64,000 bases of DNA from Epiperipatus broadwayi (lineage: Eukaryota > Onychophora > Udeonychophora > Euonychophora > Peripatidae), in contig JAQFVV010000055.1 of assembly GCA_028023455.1 (NCBI GenBank), positions 5,610,030 through 5,674,029 of the forward strand. Direction: 5' to 3'. Shown one piece after another: positions 1 to 10,159 of the stretch; positions within the stretch are counted from its first letter, which is position 1, and every line of letters starts with the position of its first letter. The notes under the pieces were generated by a model. It had not been told where the DNA came from, did not search any database, and saw nothing but the letters and a program-made list of their open reading frames with translations. The position numbers and the translations under genes are program-made.

Positions 1-347
1 AAAATGTTAAATTCTGCTAATTTAATGGCAATTATCAAGCCATTTGAACTGTAGTTTTCCGTTACTATCTATAATTCTCATTTACAGAAGGCAAAGATCA
101 TCAATACACTGTCTTCACATTGTAATACTCTAATTCAGCGTAAATGTACTTATTAAATATATACATAAGCATACAGTTATTAAATACAGCATTCAACATA
201 TACTTATCTATTTATTTTTAATGATATATTTTAAAACAGATTTTTTTTATCATCCAAGAACTAAAAGATTAAGCCTAGTCGGGTCACTGTATTCAAAATT
301 TTTAAAAAACGTTTTAATTAGAAATAAGAGACGGAATGAAAAAATAC
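1..347 (-). other. CTPS intron 3, 5' portion
   Basis: This is AT-rich intron sequence left of the GTATTT donor at 347-346. I see no repeat or conserved element in it. Confidence 0.8.
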
Positions 348-448
348 CTCAACGATACAAACTTCTGGTTCTTTTAATTCTTCATCTACGGGAATTTTTG
401 CAATTCTTTCTACCCACTCCTGAATGGCATCCGTAATATGAGGAATAA
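348..448 (-). CDS. CTPS: CTP synthase, third coding exon (residues 113-146)
   Basis: After a polypyrimidine tract and TTAG acceptor, the exon completes a Val codon and reads [20 protein letters not shown], then EPEVCIVE. This is the conserved segment just before the LGGTVGDIE motif of CTP synthases, which should start the next exon left of base 1. The donor is GTATTT after GAG. The 101 bases leave the phase open at a codon boundary. The glutamine amidotransferase domain and the rest of the synthetase domain lie outside the window. Confidence 0.95.
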
Positions 449-620
449 CTAAGAAAAAAAAAAAATGTTGTTAAATGTTAGGAAAGAATTAATTATCAAG
501 AATGCAATATGAATAAAAAAAACAAAAACAAGTGAATTAATTAATTCACATAAGGAATTAAAAACCAATTTGCTTGTCTTCTTCATAATTACACTATTTT
601 TAAATTCAACAGTAAACCCA

Positions 621-933
621 TTTATATAATATAACAATTTGTCAATTGTTAAATAAAATAACTAAATAATTATTGCCAAGCACTTTCAACTCTTATGAGT
701 CCTTATCAAGGCAGTGTAAAAAATTCTATTTTCTCCTAGGCGATGAATTCAACATTTCATTGTATTGGCCAGGAACAATTAATCGGAAAGCTAGTTAATT
801 TCGAATTCATAGCACAAGATAAATTTTGTATAAGAGTTGAAAGCGCTTGGCAATAATTATTTAGTTATTATTTTATTTATTTATATTAAAGAAACTCTGT
901 TTTAACAATTGACGAATTGTTATATTATATTTA
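621..933. mobile_element. Inverted-repeat (foldback/MITE) element
   Basis: The left arm runs from about 621 to 698 and the right arm from about 828 to 933. They are reverse complements over most of their length, including AATTATTGCCAAGC opposite GCTTGGCAATAATT and CAATTTGTCAATTG opposite CAATTGACGAATTG. The right arm has an extra stretch of about 20 bases. It has no coding capacity and lies in CTPS intron 2. The superfamily is not determined. Confidence 0.75.
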
Positions 934-1221
934 TGTTATATATTAATAAAAGTATTATTTATTTAAACCCATTTACAAATTAGTCTCATCAATGTTAATT
1001 AAAAAAATTTCTACTTCTGCAACTAATACATTTTTTTACTACTACTATTATTAAAAAAAATAACTAAAAAAAAAAAATAATAGTAAGTGTAAATAATAGC
1101 AATTGAAACAAAAAGTGGGAGACAAGGAGGAAGTAAATGAAAACTATGTTGAAATAATATATTAATGTTCCCATTGATTGAAATTACTTAAACATCCGCA
1201 GAAGAATAAAAAATGAGAATA

Positions 1222-1450
1222 GCTATAATTCAATTAAATTATAAATGTTAAGAACGCTTAGATAAGAAAAGCTTAAGTTTCAATGTTTGTTATAATATTA
1301 TGCTAAGCTGATTTCGATATCTTGAACTAATAATATAATATTAGGCCAAAATATCGAAAGCGGCTTAGCGTAATATTATAAAAAATATTGAAACTTAAGC
1401 TTTTCTTATCTAAGTGTTTCTACAGCTTATAATTTAACTGAATTACAATT
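1222..1450. mobile_element. Palindromic MITE
   Basis: Two arms of about 95 bases are near-perfect reverse complements. AGATAAGAAAAGCTTAAG near 1258-1276 is mirrored by CTTAAGCTTTTCTTATCT near 1394-1412. The outer ends carry TAATTCAATTAAATTA opposite a diverged copy. It is non-coding. The short AT-rich ends and possible TA flanks would fit a Tc1/mariner-type MITE, but no clear target duplication is visible. Confidence 0.7.
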
Positions 1451-1635
1451 TGTCTAAAAAAAGTTAACAACGTATATATAATTAAAATAGCTATCATAAA
1501 TTAAGAAGAATAGAATGTCCTAAATATAATTATATGAACAAGATTATTAATAATAAAAAAATTACATGTAATTACAATATTAAAAATAATTGATATATAC
1601 GCAATAAAAAGGTCACAAGTTCTCTCCTCAAGCTG

Positions 1636-2062
1636 CATTTTTGAATCAAAACATGTTATGTTATGGAGAAAACGATTTAACTATTCACCAAAAATATTTT
1701 AAAGTGCTAGAATGTCTGGATTATATGTTACGATATGAAATACGATTCATACCTTAAGCCAAATGGAACAATACGCTTCACTAAATTGTTTTAAATTGGG
1801 CAGAACTGCTAATGAAACATTTGAAATGATTCTGACTATATACAGCAATAAAGCCATGAGTCGCGAAAACATTTTCAAATGGTTTGCAAGATTTTATAAG
1901 GCTAGTGATGGCACTGAAGATGATCCATGAAGATATGGAACGCAATGTGACAGTTTATAACTCTTGATCCAGATAGGCTTTCGTGGTGAATCGCTAAACT
2001 ATGTTGCTATGCAACACGTTGATTCAAAAACAGTGCTGCAAGTAGCATGGAGATAAAACCAG
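1636..2062 (+). pseudogene. Mariner transposase 5' fragment (degenerate)
   Basis: From about 1764 the plus strand reads MEQYASLNCFKLGRTANETF, then SRENIFKWFARF and TEDDP. This is the N-terminal helix-turn-helix region of mariner-type transposases (as in SETMAR: FCFKLGK, TETFEML, W..RF, DDP.SGR). A stop follows the DDP motif and the catalytic DD34D region is absent. About 130 bases of upstream leader match the second copy at 27.25 kb. The right side is cut off before the hammerhead repeat at 2.18 kb. It is a dead 5' fragment. Confidence 0.8.
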
Positions 2063-2176
2063 TCATATTTTTACTGGAACATATCGTATATATGTTAATA
2101 TATTACATTCGAGCAATATCATTTGCTTATACAATCTAATAACACAGCTTGATCATTACTGGTGACAGTTTTAGAA

Positions 2177-2217
2177 TATTCACTGAAGAGACCCATAGGT
2201 CGAAACCAGTCTGGGGA
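2177..2217 (+). ncRNA. Hammerhead ribozyme, upstream copy
   Basis: The core CTGAAGA is at 2183-2189, followed by a perfect 4-bp stem II (GACC, loop CATA, GGTC), then GAA, stem III ACCAGT, H17=C at 2211 and TGGGGA. All catalytic positions (C3, G5, A6, G8, A9, G12, A13, A14, A15.1-U16.1) are present. Stem I is weakened on the 5' side (TATTCA against TGGGGA), so cleavage may be poor. Confidence 0.7.
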
Positions 2218-2600
2218 TGGGGACAATCTAAGATAAAGATGATTTAAATGCCTTCTTTTGTAGTAGCATTTATCATAATAAAAAAAAAAAAAGCTTGTTT
2301 AGAGCGTTAGCATGCTCTTAAGTTTACATATTGGTAATTGCAAGCTATATATAAGTCATGTGACATCTGACTTTTTATTATTACTATTATTATTTTGCTG
2401 TTGGGGCTTTGGCTAAATTAAATGGCTAAGCCTAATAATATATGGAGTATCTGAATTAAGTTCAGGCCCATAAAATTTTTTCAGTTGGAGAGCTGACTTT
2501 AAAGACATGCAGATGTCTAAAGGTTTAGATCTTCTTCTTGAGAATTATCTTTTAGATAAATGCTTAGCTTGAGTTGGTTTTTTGAATCTAATGTCCCAAC

Positions 2601-2641
2601 TCCTCACTGAAGAGACCCATATGTCGAAACTGGTCTGGGGA
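2601..2641 (+). ncRNA. Hammerhead ribozyme, downstream copy
   Basis: Stem I is TCCTCA (2601-2606) with TGGGGA (2636-2641), six pairs including one G-U. The core is CTGAAGA (2607-2613), stem II GAC-loop-GTC, GAA (2626-2628), stem III ACTGGT, and H17=C at 2635. It has a complete type I hammerhead fold with a very short stem III. Confidence 0.75.
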
Positions 2642-3621
2642 TGGGGACAATCTAAGATAAAGATGATTTGAATGCCTTCTCTTGTAGTAGCATTTATCAT
2701 AATAATAAAAAAAAAAGCTTGTTTAGAGCGTTAGCATGCTCTTAAGTTTACATATTGGTAATTGCAAGCTATATATAAGTCATGTGACATCTGACTTTTT
2801 ATTATTATTAATATTATATTTATGTATATATTACAGAATTATTATGTGTGTCACTATATCATATCACTTGAATTAATTAATTTCTGAACACCCCATGCTT
2901 TGACTTCAAGTTAAGCGTAAAAATCCTAATTGTGATTGAAGAAAATAATTATTTTTCGGCTATTTAGTGCTTAGTAAATAAAAATGTTTATTATAAAAAA
3001 TTTTTTATACTTATTATTTAACTTTGACTAAGATTTGCATTAAAACAAAACAAAAAAAAAAACAATATTTGCTGAAATAATTTCAAATTGCTGAAGTGCC
3101 ATGTAAGGCGAACTTGAACAATTAACTTACAATGTTTATCACTGAAAAATCAAGATTTCCGAGAGAAGATGGCGAGACTAATGGGTAAGTTAACATTTGA
3201 TCATATTAGATATCAATTTTCACTTGAATCAAAATGACCGAGCTTAAATCTATCTTACTTTGATCATATTGTGAAACAATTTAATTTGTTAGAATTAACT
3301 GCTTAAAATTAGAATTGATAATTAAAGAAAAAGATGACCAGCAATGGGATAGACAAATTCCATTAATAAAAAAAAAAATACAAAAAATGAGGTGGTTAAA
3401 AAACCAAACACCAAAAATTATTCTTAAATGATAACATTAGAATGGATGTCAGGAGTTTTTGTTGACTTGATGGCCCCAAATAAAAATATTGGAATATATT
3501 TCACTAAAAAATTAATAAAACATCTTATGCTTTAATTATAAAAATCTCAGAATAGAAATGAAAGAAAATAAGACGAGCAAAACCCTAACATTTTACCTGT
3601 TTTCCAATTAACCACAGGTAT

Positions 3622-3694
3622 AGTTTTAAAGAAATAAGACATACATCTAAACTATTTAATATTAGTTTTAAAGAAATAAGACATACATCTAAAC
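3622..3694. repeat. 42-bp tandem duplication, second copy split by a hAT element
   Basis: The unit starting AGTTTTAAAGAAATAAGAC at 3622 recurs at 3664, 42 bases later. The second copy is interrupted at 3694 by the hAT element and resumes after it (from 4177, following the duplicated ATCTAAAC). Confidence 0.8.
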
Positions 3695-4176
3695 CAGGGG
3701 TGGGCAATTGTTTTGGCTCGGGGGCCGCATAGGTTGGTGGAGGGCCGCATCGGGGGCCACTTTGTGGAAGTGAAGGTTAACGGAGGACCGCATCTTTTTT
3801 TTCATGACACAATAAACACACTGCTTTATTCCCTGTATTACCAAAGAAATATTTGTTTGTCCATTCTTCATTAAACACATGACATTCATTACCAATTTTA
3901 CATTTTTTTGGAGCATTCATGGTTTCACAAAAGTTGGACATATATATTTGCTAATGCAAAGACAAAATTGAAATTAATCAGATCAACTGGAAAAGCACTG
4001 CACTGCGCATGTATATTGATGTGGCCATTCTAGTGGAAAATATGAGATGAATATTCGGTCATGCAACAGGAAGGAAGTCTCAGTCCAAGGTGGATTTTTC
4101 TGATTGTCTTGGAGGGCCGCATAAAAACTCTTAGCGGGCCGCATGTGGCCCTCGAGCCGCTATTTGCCCACCCCTG
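3695..4176 (-). mobile_element. Short hAT DNA transposon with 8-bp target duplication
   Basis: The ends are CAGGGGTGGGCAA and its complement TTGCCCACCCCTG, flanked by the 8-bp direct repeat ATCTAAAC (3687-3694 and 4177-4184). TIRs of the CAGGGGTGGGC type and 8-bp target duplications define hAT elements. On the minus strand at about 3740-3905 the sequence reads VMNVMCLMKNGQTNISLVIQ, then CVYCVMKKK. This resembles the N-terminal zinc-binding region of Charlie-like hAT transposases (as in GTF2IRD2/ZBED proteins). At 482 bp it is an internally deleted, non-autonomous copy. Confidence 0.88.
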
Positions 4177-4224
4177 ATCTAAACTATTTAATATTCTTAG
4201 TATAAATTACTATATTCATTACCA

Positions 4225-4252
4225 CAATATTATGTATGTGTGTGTGTGTGTG
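4225..4252. repeat. (TG)n microsatellite
   Basis: A short TG dinucleotide run lies just right of the hAT element. Confidence 0.9.
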
Positions 4253-4261
4253 TGAGGATAG

Positions 4262-4445
4262 TAATCTGGACCAACTGATTGCTGGTTTAGCATGAAATAC
4301 GTATATTGGTGATTATTATCTTTTCAACATGTGTGTGATCAGGTGGGTCAGCAATATGAGATGGCACCAAGACTGGTGGGTCGTGTGAAAGTCTAAGTTC
4401 GAACCCCACATATATTACATATATAAATGCAGATTTAAGCCTGTA
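4262..4445 (+). mobile_element. Family C repeat: hammerhead remnant joined to a tRNA-like SINE region
   Basis: A hammerhead-like block has stem I ACCAA (4270-4274) with TTGGT (4306-4310), GAA at 4294-4296, a palindromic stem III ATACGTAT (4297-4304) and H17=A. It is followed by about 120 bases ending in AAGTTCGAACCCCACA, which resembles a pol III B box (GTTCGAACCCC). The catalytic core is damaged: CTGAT is followed directly by TGCTGG, so G8 and A9 are lost. Related copies lie at 7.3-7.8, 17.5 and 55.9-56.4 kb. Confidence 0.65.
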
Positions 4446-4687
4446 CAATGTATTAATAGTACTATATCAAATTAAAGCATATTTTTCCAATTTCCAACAA
4501 ATAAACAATATTTTCCAAATTTTTTTAAGTGTACTTACATTTCATACTTTCAAAAATTTAATATAACATATATATACATTTAAAGCTTACACTTTACCAC
4601 ACATTGAAACATTAAAACATCAAATGACTTCCATATGCTTACACAATCCATTAAAAAGTAGCAATTCTTTAAACAGTAGTGCCACCT

Positions 4688-4925
4688 AGTGCAAATCATA
4701 GTAAACAATGGATGCCAGAAGATTTGCGCATCAAAATTCCTATCTAATGCTTACCCTTCTTATATTCCCAGACTGGTTTCGATCTGGTGGCCTTCATCAA
4801 TGAGGATCAAAGCTAGAAACTAATCTGGGGATATAGGAATTTTTATGCACAAATCTTCCAGCACCCATTTATTACTATAGTTTATACTGGGTGACACTGC
4901 CATTTGGACAGTTGCTACTGTTTCA
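4688..4925. mobile_element. Family A hammerhead repeat, palindromic pair (diverged)
   Basis: The left arm (4690-4806) reads as a hammerhead plus downstream tail on the minus strand; the right arm (4801-4920) is the same unit on the plus strand. Both contain ATCTTC(C/T)(A/G)GCA and ATTTATTACTATAG/TTTACTATGA tail blocks. On the minus strand the core is TTGATGA (C3 changed to U), stem III is ACCAGT and stem I is TCCTCA with TGGGAA. The C3 change should abolish cleavage. Confidence 0.65.
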
Positions 4926-4969
4926 GCACACATTATTGATATATACATGAATAAAGACATCTGAAAAAG

Positions 4970-5250
4970 GTCTATGAGCCCAACATGCATTTTATGCTAA
5001 CCCAGCACCTTTCTCTTGGCCCAGGTCACAATATCTTATACATGCCTTTGTTCAGTATTCATCAATATCAATTATTAGTTTGATTTACAGGGATCAAACG
5101 TCCTGCACTTACATTTTTCACACATCTGCTTTAGATAAATACATTACTGATTATTAATAATCATTTATTAGGCTAGAGAATATATTTAGTCCAGTTATAA
5201 ACTATTAAATTAGGAATAACATGATAATCTCTAGCCTAATACATGATTCA
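4970..5250 (-). repeat. Degenerate family C hammerhead plus short inverted repeat
   Basis: On the minus strand at about 4985-5035 the sequence gives GGGCCAA, a GTGCTGGGTTAGCAT stem II, a palindromic ATGCAT and TTGGGC. Stem I, II and III of family C survive while the core (GAGAAAG in place of CTGATGA) does not. At 5168-5243, ATTAGGCTAGAGA and TCTCTAGCCTAAT form an inverted repeat also seen at 30.4 kb. Confidence 0.45.
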
Positions 5251-5432
5251 TAATAATGAGTGAGATATTTATCTAAACATCACATGATCACCATTTCTTA
5301 TGCTTGTACCTAATTGTTATTAAAACAGAGAAAACTCTCCATACAGTATGCCACTCAGTGCCAGCCAGAGTAATCAATGGATGCCAGAAGGCTTGTGCAT
5401 AAAATCCCCATCTAGTGCCTACTCATCCAATA

Positions 5433-5474
5433 TCCCCAGACTAATTTCTGGCTTGCGGCCTTCATCAGTGAGGA
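5433..5474 (-). ncRNA. Hammerhead ribozyme, core intact, sense to the CTPS pre-mRNA
   Basis: Minus strand: stem I TCCTCA with TGGGGA, core CTGATGA (complement of 5462-5468), a stem II hairpin with GGC...GCC, GAA, stem III ATTAGT, and H17=C. All invariant bases are present. Stem III is weaker than the family palindrome ACTAGT because its second base is T. The motif lies in CTPS intron 2, in the orientation transcribed with the gene. Confidence 0.7.
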
Positions 5475-5532
5475 GTGCTGGAGGGTTGCATTAGATCCTA
5501 AGATCTAAGTGCAGTACTCTCAGATCCAAGGC

Positions 5533-5574
5533 TCCTCACTGACGAAGGCCACAAGCCAAAAACTAGTCTGAGGA
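5533..5574 (+). ncRNA. Hammerhead ribozyme remnant (G12 mutated)
   Basis: Stem I is TCCTCA with TGAGGA, the core is CTGACGA (5539-5545), stem II is GGC...GCC, stem III is the palindrome ACTAGT (5562-5567), and H17=C. The conserved G12 is replaced by A (AAA at 5559-5561), which should inactivate it. Confidence 0.65.
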
Positions 5575-5824
5575 TATTGGATGAGTAGGTACAAGATAGG
5601 GATTTTATACACAAGTCTTCTGGCATCCATTGATTACTCTTGCTGGCACTGAGTGGCAATACTATATGGAGAGTTTTGCCTGTTTTAATAATATTTATCT
5701 AAAGTAGATGGTATTATTAGATGTGAGCGCAGAAAGTATGACTCTTGTTGATCAAATTTCAATAATTTGATAAATAATTCTATTATATAAAAAAATCTAA
5801 AATTTAATATGAAAACAACTCTTA

Positions 5825-6094
<270 letters not shown>

Positions 6095-6164
6095 TTACTT
6101 AATTGAAACAAAACATCAGTAAGTATTTAAATATAATAATAGTTCAATTTACAATTTATCCACT

Positions 6165-6690
6165 CTACTTTGATCACTTCTTAGCAAAAACCTTTTAATG
6201 TACATATATATATACAGTCTTATGTTTCGACTGTCCTGCAGTCTTCTTCAGAGCTACGATATAATGAACAAAATAAAATAAAATACGTAACTATATAAAT
6301 AATACTGTAAAAAATGTAAACAAGAAAATTAATAAATAAAAAAAATCATAAAATATAATAAAGCTGAAATAAATATAATCAAAAACCAAATAAAATAATC
6401 CAGTTAATATAAAATAAAATATACAATATAAATATAGAATATAAATTATACATGTGTATTCCTGACTGTATACATACATATTCATGAACTATTAATTTAA
6501 ATATATTATTCATTTTTATTATTTTTAATAATCTCCTAAGTACTTCTATTCCTTATTAAGAAAAAAACTTTAGTTCTATTAGTTTGAAGAAGACTGCAAG
6601 ACAGTCGAAACGTAAGACTGTATATGCATATATGTACAATAAAAGGTTTTTGCTAAAACGTTTTCAAAGTAGAGTGGATAAATTGAATTT
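6165..6690. mobile_element. Family D (PLE-type) foldback element with hammerhead-like motifs in both arms
   Basis: The left arm (6165-6260) and right arm (6580-6690) are reverse complements: CCACTCTACTTTG opposite CAAAGTAGAGTGG, and GTTTCGACTGTCCTGCAG opposite CTGCAAGACAGTCGAAAC. Each arm carries CTGAAGA (TTGAAGA on the right), a 5-bp stem II GACTG...CAGTC, then GAAAC. The right arm continues ACGT with H17=A. The CTGAAGA...GTCGAAAC arrangement is typical of Penelope-like element hammerheads. The interior is AT-rich and non-coding. Confidence 0.6.
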
Positions 6691-7329
6691 ATATAAGATA
6701 TTATAGCAAAATAAAGGAAGTGGTGAATTTAGTAATATAATAATAGTCAAATAAATAAAATTAGATACAAAGTTTAAAAAAAAGTTTATAAGTGACATTT
6801 ACAATAAACAATGCTTACAAAAAATGAAACATTAATAATAAAAAAACTTGATTTGGTTGCATAAAATTATCTAAACATTGGTGAGAAAAGAAAATATATT
6901 CAAATACTTTTTTGAACCCAAAGGTAAGTTTTCTCGATTAAAAGTTTACATTTCGCAAACTAGTTAGTCATTCAATGAAACCTAAAAGCCAATTTTTTTT
7001 AAAAAAAAAAACAAAAACAAATAGAGCTATCTAAACAAAAATATATATATATATAATTTAATAAAATTCTTTCGCTCAATATAAATTTTGGCATAGACAA
7101 AAAAGACTATATATTTAACAACAAACTTAATTATCATTTGTTTGGTTAAAATATAAACGAATATCTTACTAGAACTCAAACAGTCAAGTTTATTAACTAA
7201 AAAATTTTTTAATTAATTCATTATGAATATTAAATGTTACTAATTTAAAATTTCACAATGGTTCCACATCAATTAGATTACAAAATTTTAACATGGATAC
7301 TTGAAATCCACACACAATACCAAAAACTA

Positions 7330-7805
7330 TACATAAATTAGCACAGACTTTCACACTACCCACCACTCTCCACACTATCTCATAACACTGATACCCTCGA
7401 ACACATATATGTTGAAAAGACAAATAATAATATGTATTTCATGCTAAACCAGCAATCATCAGTTAGTCCAGATTACCATCTCTACACATATATCCCATAA
7501 GAGCTCAGATATATATTAAGATAGCCAATCTTCATACTTTAATGAACAGGCTTCAATCTACTCCACACCCCAACTGTCCATCCAATTGAAAATCTGATGA
7601 TGGAACGCTCAAAGGCCACCCTGAGGCCGAGATTCTTGATCACTGGTTTAGCATGAAATACGTATATTGGTGATTATTTATCTTTTCAACATATATGTGT
7701 TCGAGTGTATCAGTGTTATGAGATAGTGTGGAGAGTGGTGTGAAAGTCTGTGCTCATATACCCTATATATTACATATATAGACACAGGTATATAATAAGC
7801 CTGTG
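7330..7805. mobile_element. Family C repeats, inverted pair
   Basis: A minus-strand copy (about 7330-7475) and a plus-strand copy (about 7640-7805) share ATGAAATACxTAT, the AACATATATGTGTTCGAGTG block and the tail with TATATTACATATATAGAC. The minus copy keeps CTGATGA (complement of 7456-7462) with a UGCU...AGCA stem II, GAA and the start of stem III. The plus copy has lost its 5' core. Confidence 0.6.
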
Positions 7806-7879
7806 TTTCAGTTATAAATTAGTTTCTGTAACATATTTCTAAGATACAATTCAATTTTAAAATAATTTTATAGATTGCA

Positions 7880-8100
7880 CTACAATCAGATAACCCTCCC
7901 AAACATTATGATATTTCCGCAACGCCCTCTGTGAACAAATATAAGACTGACTTTCAAACAGTCGACTGAAAAGGGTACCCTCCCAAATGTTCTGATATTT
8001 CAGCAATTCTATGAATAAATATAAGTCCGAACTTCAATTTGAGATATACTTATTCACAAAGGGTATTGTTGAAATATCATAACGTTTGGGAGGATAATTT
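7880..8100. repeat. Cluster of three copies of a small repeat (two direct, one inverted)
   Basis: ACCCTCCCAAAnnTTnTGATATTTC occurs at about 7890 and 7979 on the plus strand, and as its complement (GAAATATCATAACGTTTGGGAGG) near 8070-8093. Each copy continues through GAATAAATATAAG-like sequence. It is a non-coding foldback of unknown class. Confidence 0.6.
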
Positions 8101-8464
8101 GAATATTTTCTATTTAATGTTCAGCTAGCGATATGCACTCTAATATTTTTTCATTGTATTACAAATATGAGACATAAACATTTTAAACCAGTAGGATATA
8201 GAATCCTGGATTTCCTCCAGCAGTACATTGATAAATTTTTTAATTAAGGTCTTTTATAAACATAGCCTTCAATAAAAATGTAAAGAATAATTGTTTAATG
8301 TTTGCGTACAGTAATACAATTGTGTTAATATCTAGATTCAGGATTTTAAAAATAAAGTTTGTAATTCAAAATGGTAATAAATTTTTATGGCTAATAAAAA
8401 ATTTTACTTTAGAAATTTTATATAAAATTAAGTTCTAAATAGCTGTTTTACTTTGTTATTGATT

Positions 8465-8592
8465 TGTGCCTTGCTTTGTTTAGTACAAACTCTACAGTTC
8501 AAGATCCATGGATCCAGCTAAATTCTTGTCGCTTCTGATAATTGAATTCGTATAAGTTCCCATGCAACAAACCATTCGATTATAGTTACTGC
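8465..8592 (+). repeat. Family E interspersed repeat, single diverged copy
   Basis: The copy contains GATCCATGGATC and a GCAACAAACCATTCGATTAT tail, shared with the arrays at 11.2, 13.3 and 36.6 kb. Confidence 0.6.
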
Positions 8593-10159
8593 TATTTAAA
8601 AACTACCTAAAATTTAGCAGATATTTCTAAGATATTGCAAGATGAATATTGGCTGCTATTTTGTACATTTTTGTATAATTTATTAAATTTGTCGCATGTG
8701 AAAATTTAGCTATTTTAATCATTATTACTTGCAGTGATAAGAAAATTATTTATTACCTAAAAATAATAATAAATGATAATTAATCATTCACATTCTATTA
8801 ATGCATAATACAGTGTATATATCTTTTTTATATTCTACCTATCTAAATAGATCCTTCAAATATAAAGTATCAATGTCAAAACAAATTTAATCAATTAAGT
8901 TTCTCATTCTGCTTATTGATTAAACTAAGCATAAATATTGAGAGTATCAAGAACTGAAAATTAATGATGCAAACCTTTGAAAGTAATATAAAGATTGTTT
9001 TACGTGGATGTGGAACTTGGAAAATAGCACGAGTGGAATCAAAACATTTCATAAGATATCTTCATGGTTATGTGGCAGTGGGGGAGGGGGAAATATAGAA
9101 TGAAGCATTATAGAAGACTAGATTTGATATTGAAGAAGGTAATAAAAATTAGACATTGAGGTTAGGCATAGAAGATGTCCGTAGACATCTAGCAATGAAG
9201 ATAGATATCAGTTCAGGTATAGAAATCTGTAGACATCTGACATTAAAGATAGTGGTTAAATGGCCATATATTATAAAGACAACAACTATTATAAAACAGA
9301 CAACACCATATGAACACTGATATAGAGAAAACAAAATGTAGATGAAATTGTGGACTTGAATTAAACACTTGGAAAAGATCAAGATACGTAACGAAAATTT
9401 ACCACCAGTCTAAAGGGCACTAAATTCATTTTAATTAATTAAAAGGTTTACTAATATTTGAGATATAGATTTAAACAGATGCTAGAATAAATTGTATTAA
9501 GAAGAGGATGCGAGAAATGTCAAACTCTCTGTAACTTGCATGGTTATCATTGGTCAAACCACCATGTAGTTTTCTAAAGTTCCATTTGTCTTTGCACAAA
9601 CAACACATATATGAGCTCCTTGTGAAAAGTTACTAATTATTTATAGCTATCGATACCAAATTAAGACTATTTTTAGGTTCAAAGTTGGCATTATACTCCA
9701 AATGAACCATGGCTATATGATCATTCTATTAAGAAGTTAAAATTTGTACTGACTGCTAATCATCTTAATCTAAGCATTTTATTTTTCTCAAGTATTATGT
9801 CTGCAAATAAGACAGTAACCTTAATCCTGGGGTTCATTGCAAAGAGAGGAGAATCCAGTGGGGAAAGAGAGGTATAGTAGATAGTTTTACAGCATCGTAA
9901 ACCAATTACAATTTTTTTTACCATATAACATAGTTTGTTTATCAGAGACCATAGAGATGACCTGATTAAAGATTGCTCCAAAAGTTTTCCATTTCTCTCC
10001 GTTTTAGCATATAGTGGCCTTATTAACATTAACATAATTAATACCAGTTTGCTGCTTCCAGTATGGTTAATGATACTTTTTTAAAGTAATTTTTAATTTA
10101 CCATATCAAAGTTATTGTCTTAGTCTCAAAATCATTTCGGCATCAATTTTAGGCATTAT

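Larger units (their letters stand above)
2177..2810 (+). mobile_element. Retrozyme-like element: 424-bp monomer flanked by two hammerhead ribozymes, plus a partial second monomer
   Basis: A hammerhead core begins at 2183 and again at 2607, 424 bases apart. The about 190 bases after each (GATGGGGACAATCTAAGATA, the GCATTTATCATAATA tract, ATATATAAGTCATGTGACAT) are nearly identical. Direct repeats bounded by HHRs, with no ORF, are the hallmark of retrozymes, non-autonomous retroelements that spread through circular RNA. The element sits antisense in CTPS intron 2, beside the mariner remnant. Confidence 0.75.
5333..5680. mobile_element. Family A hammerhead repeat, head-to-head palindrome
   Basis: A minus-strand unit (about 5335-5474) and a plus-strand unit (5533-5675) share the tail with CTTCTGGCATCCATTGATTA and face each other across a 58-base spacer. 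Each begins with a hammerhead. The outer ends read CTCTCCATA and TATGGAGAG. The element lies about 150 bases from CTPS exon 2. Confidence 0.8.

Noticed and set aside
6229-6251. Calling the left-arm family D motif an active hammerhead
   Set aside because: Stem II and GAAAC are present, but stem I pairs over only about two bases and the base after stem III is not in a clear NUH context, so only a hammerhead-like motif is claimed.
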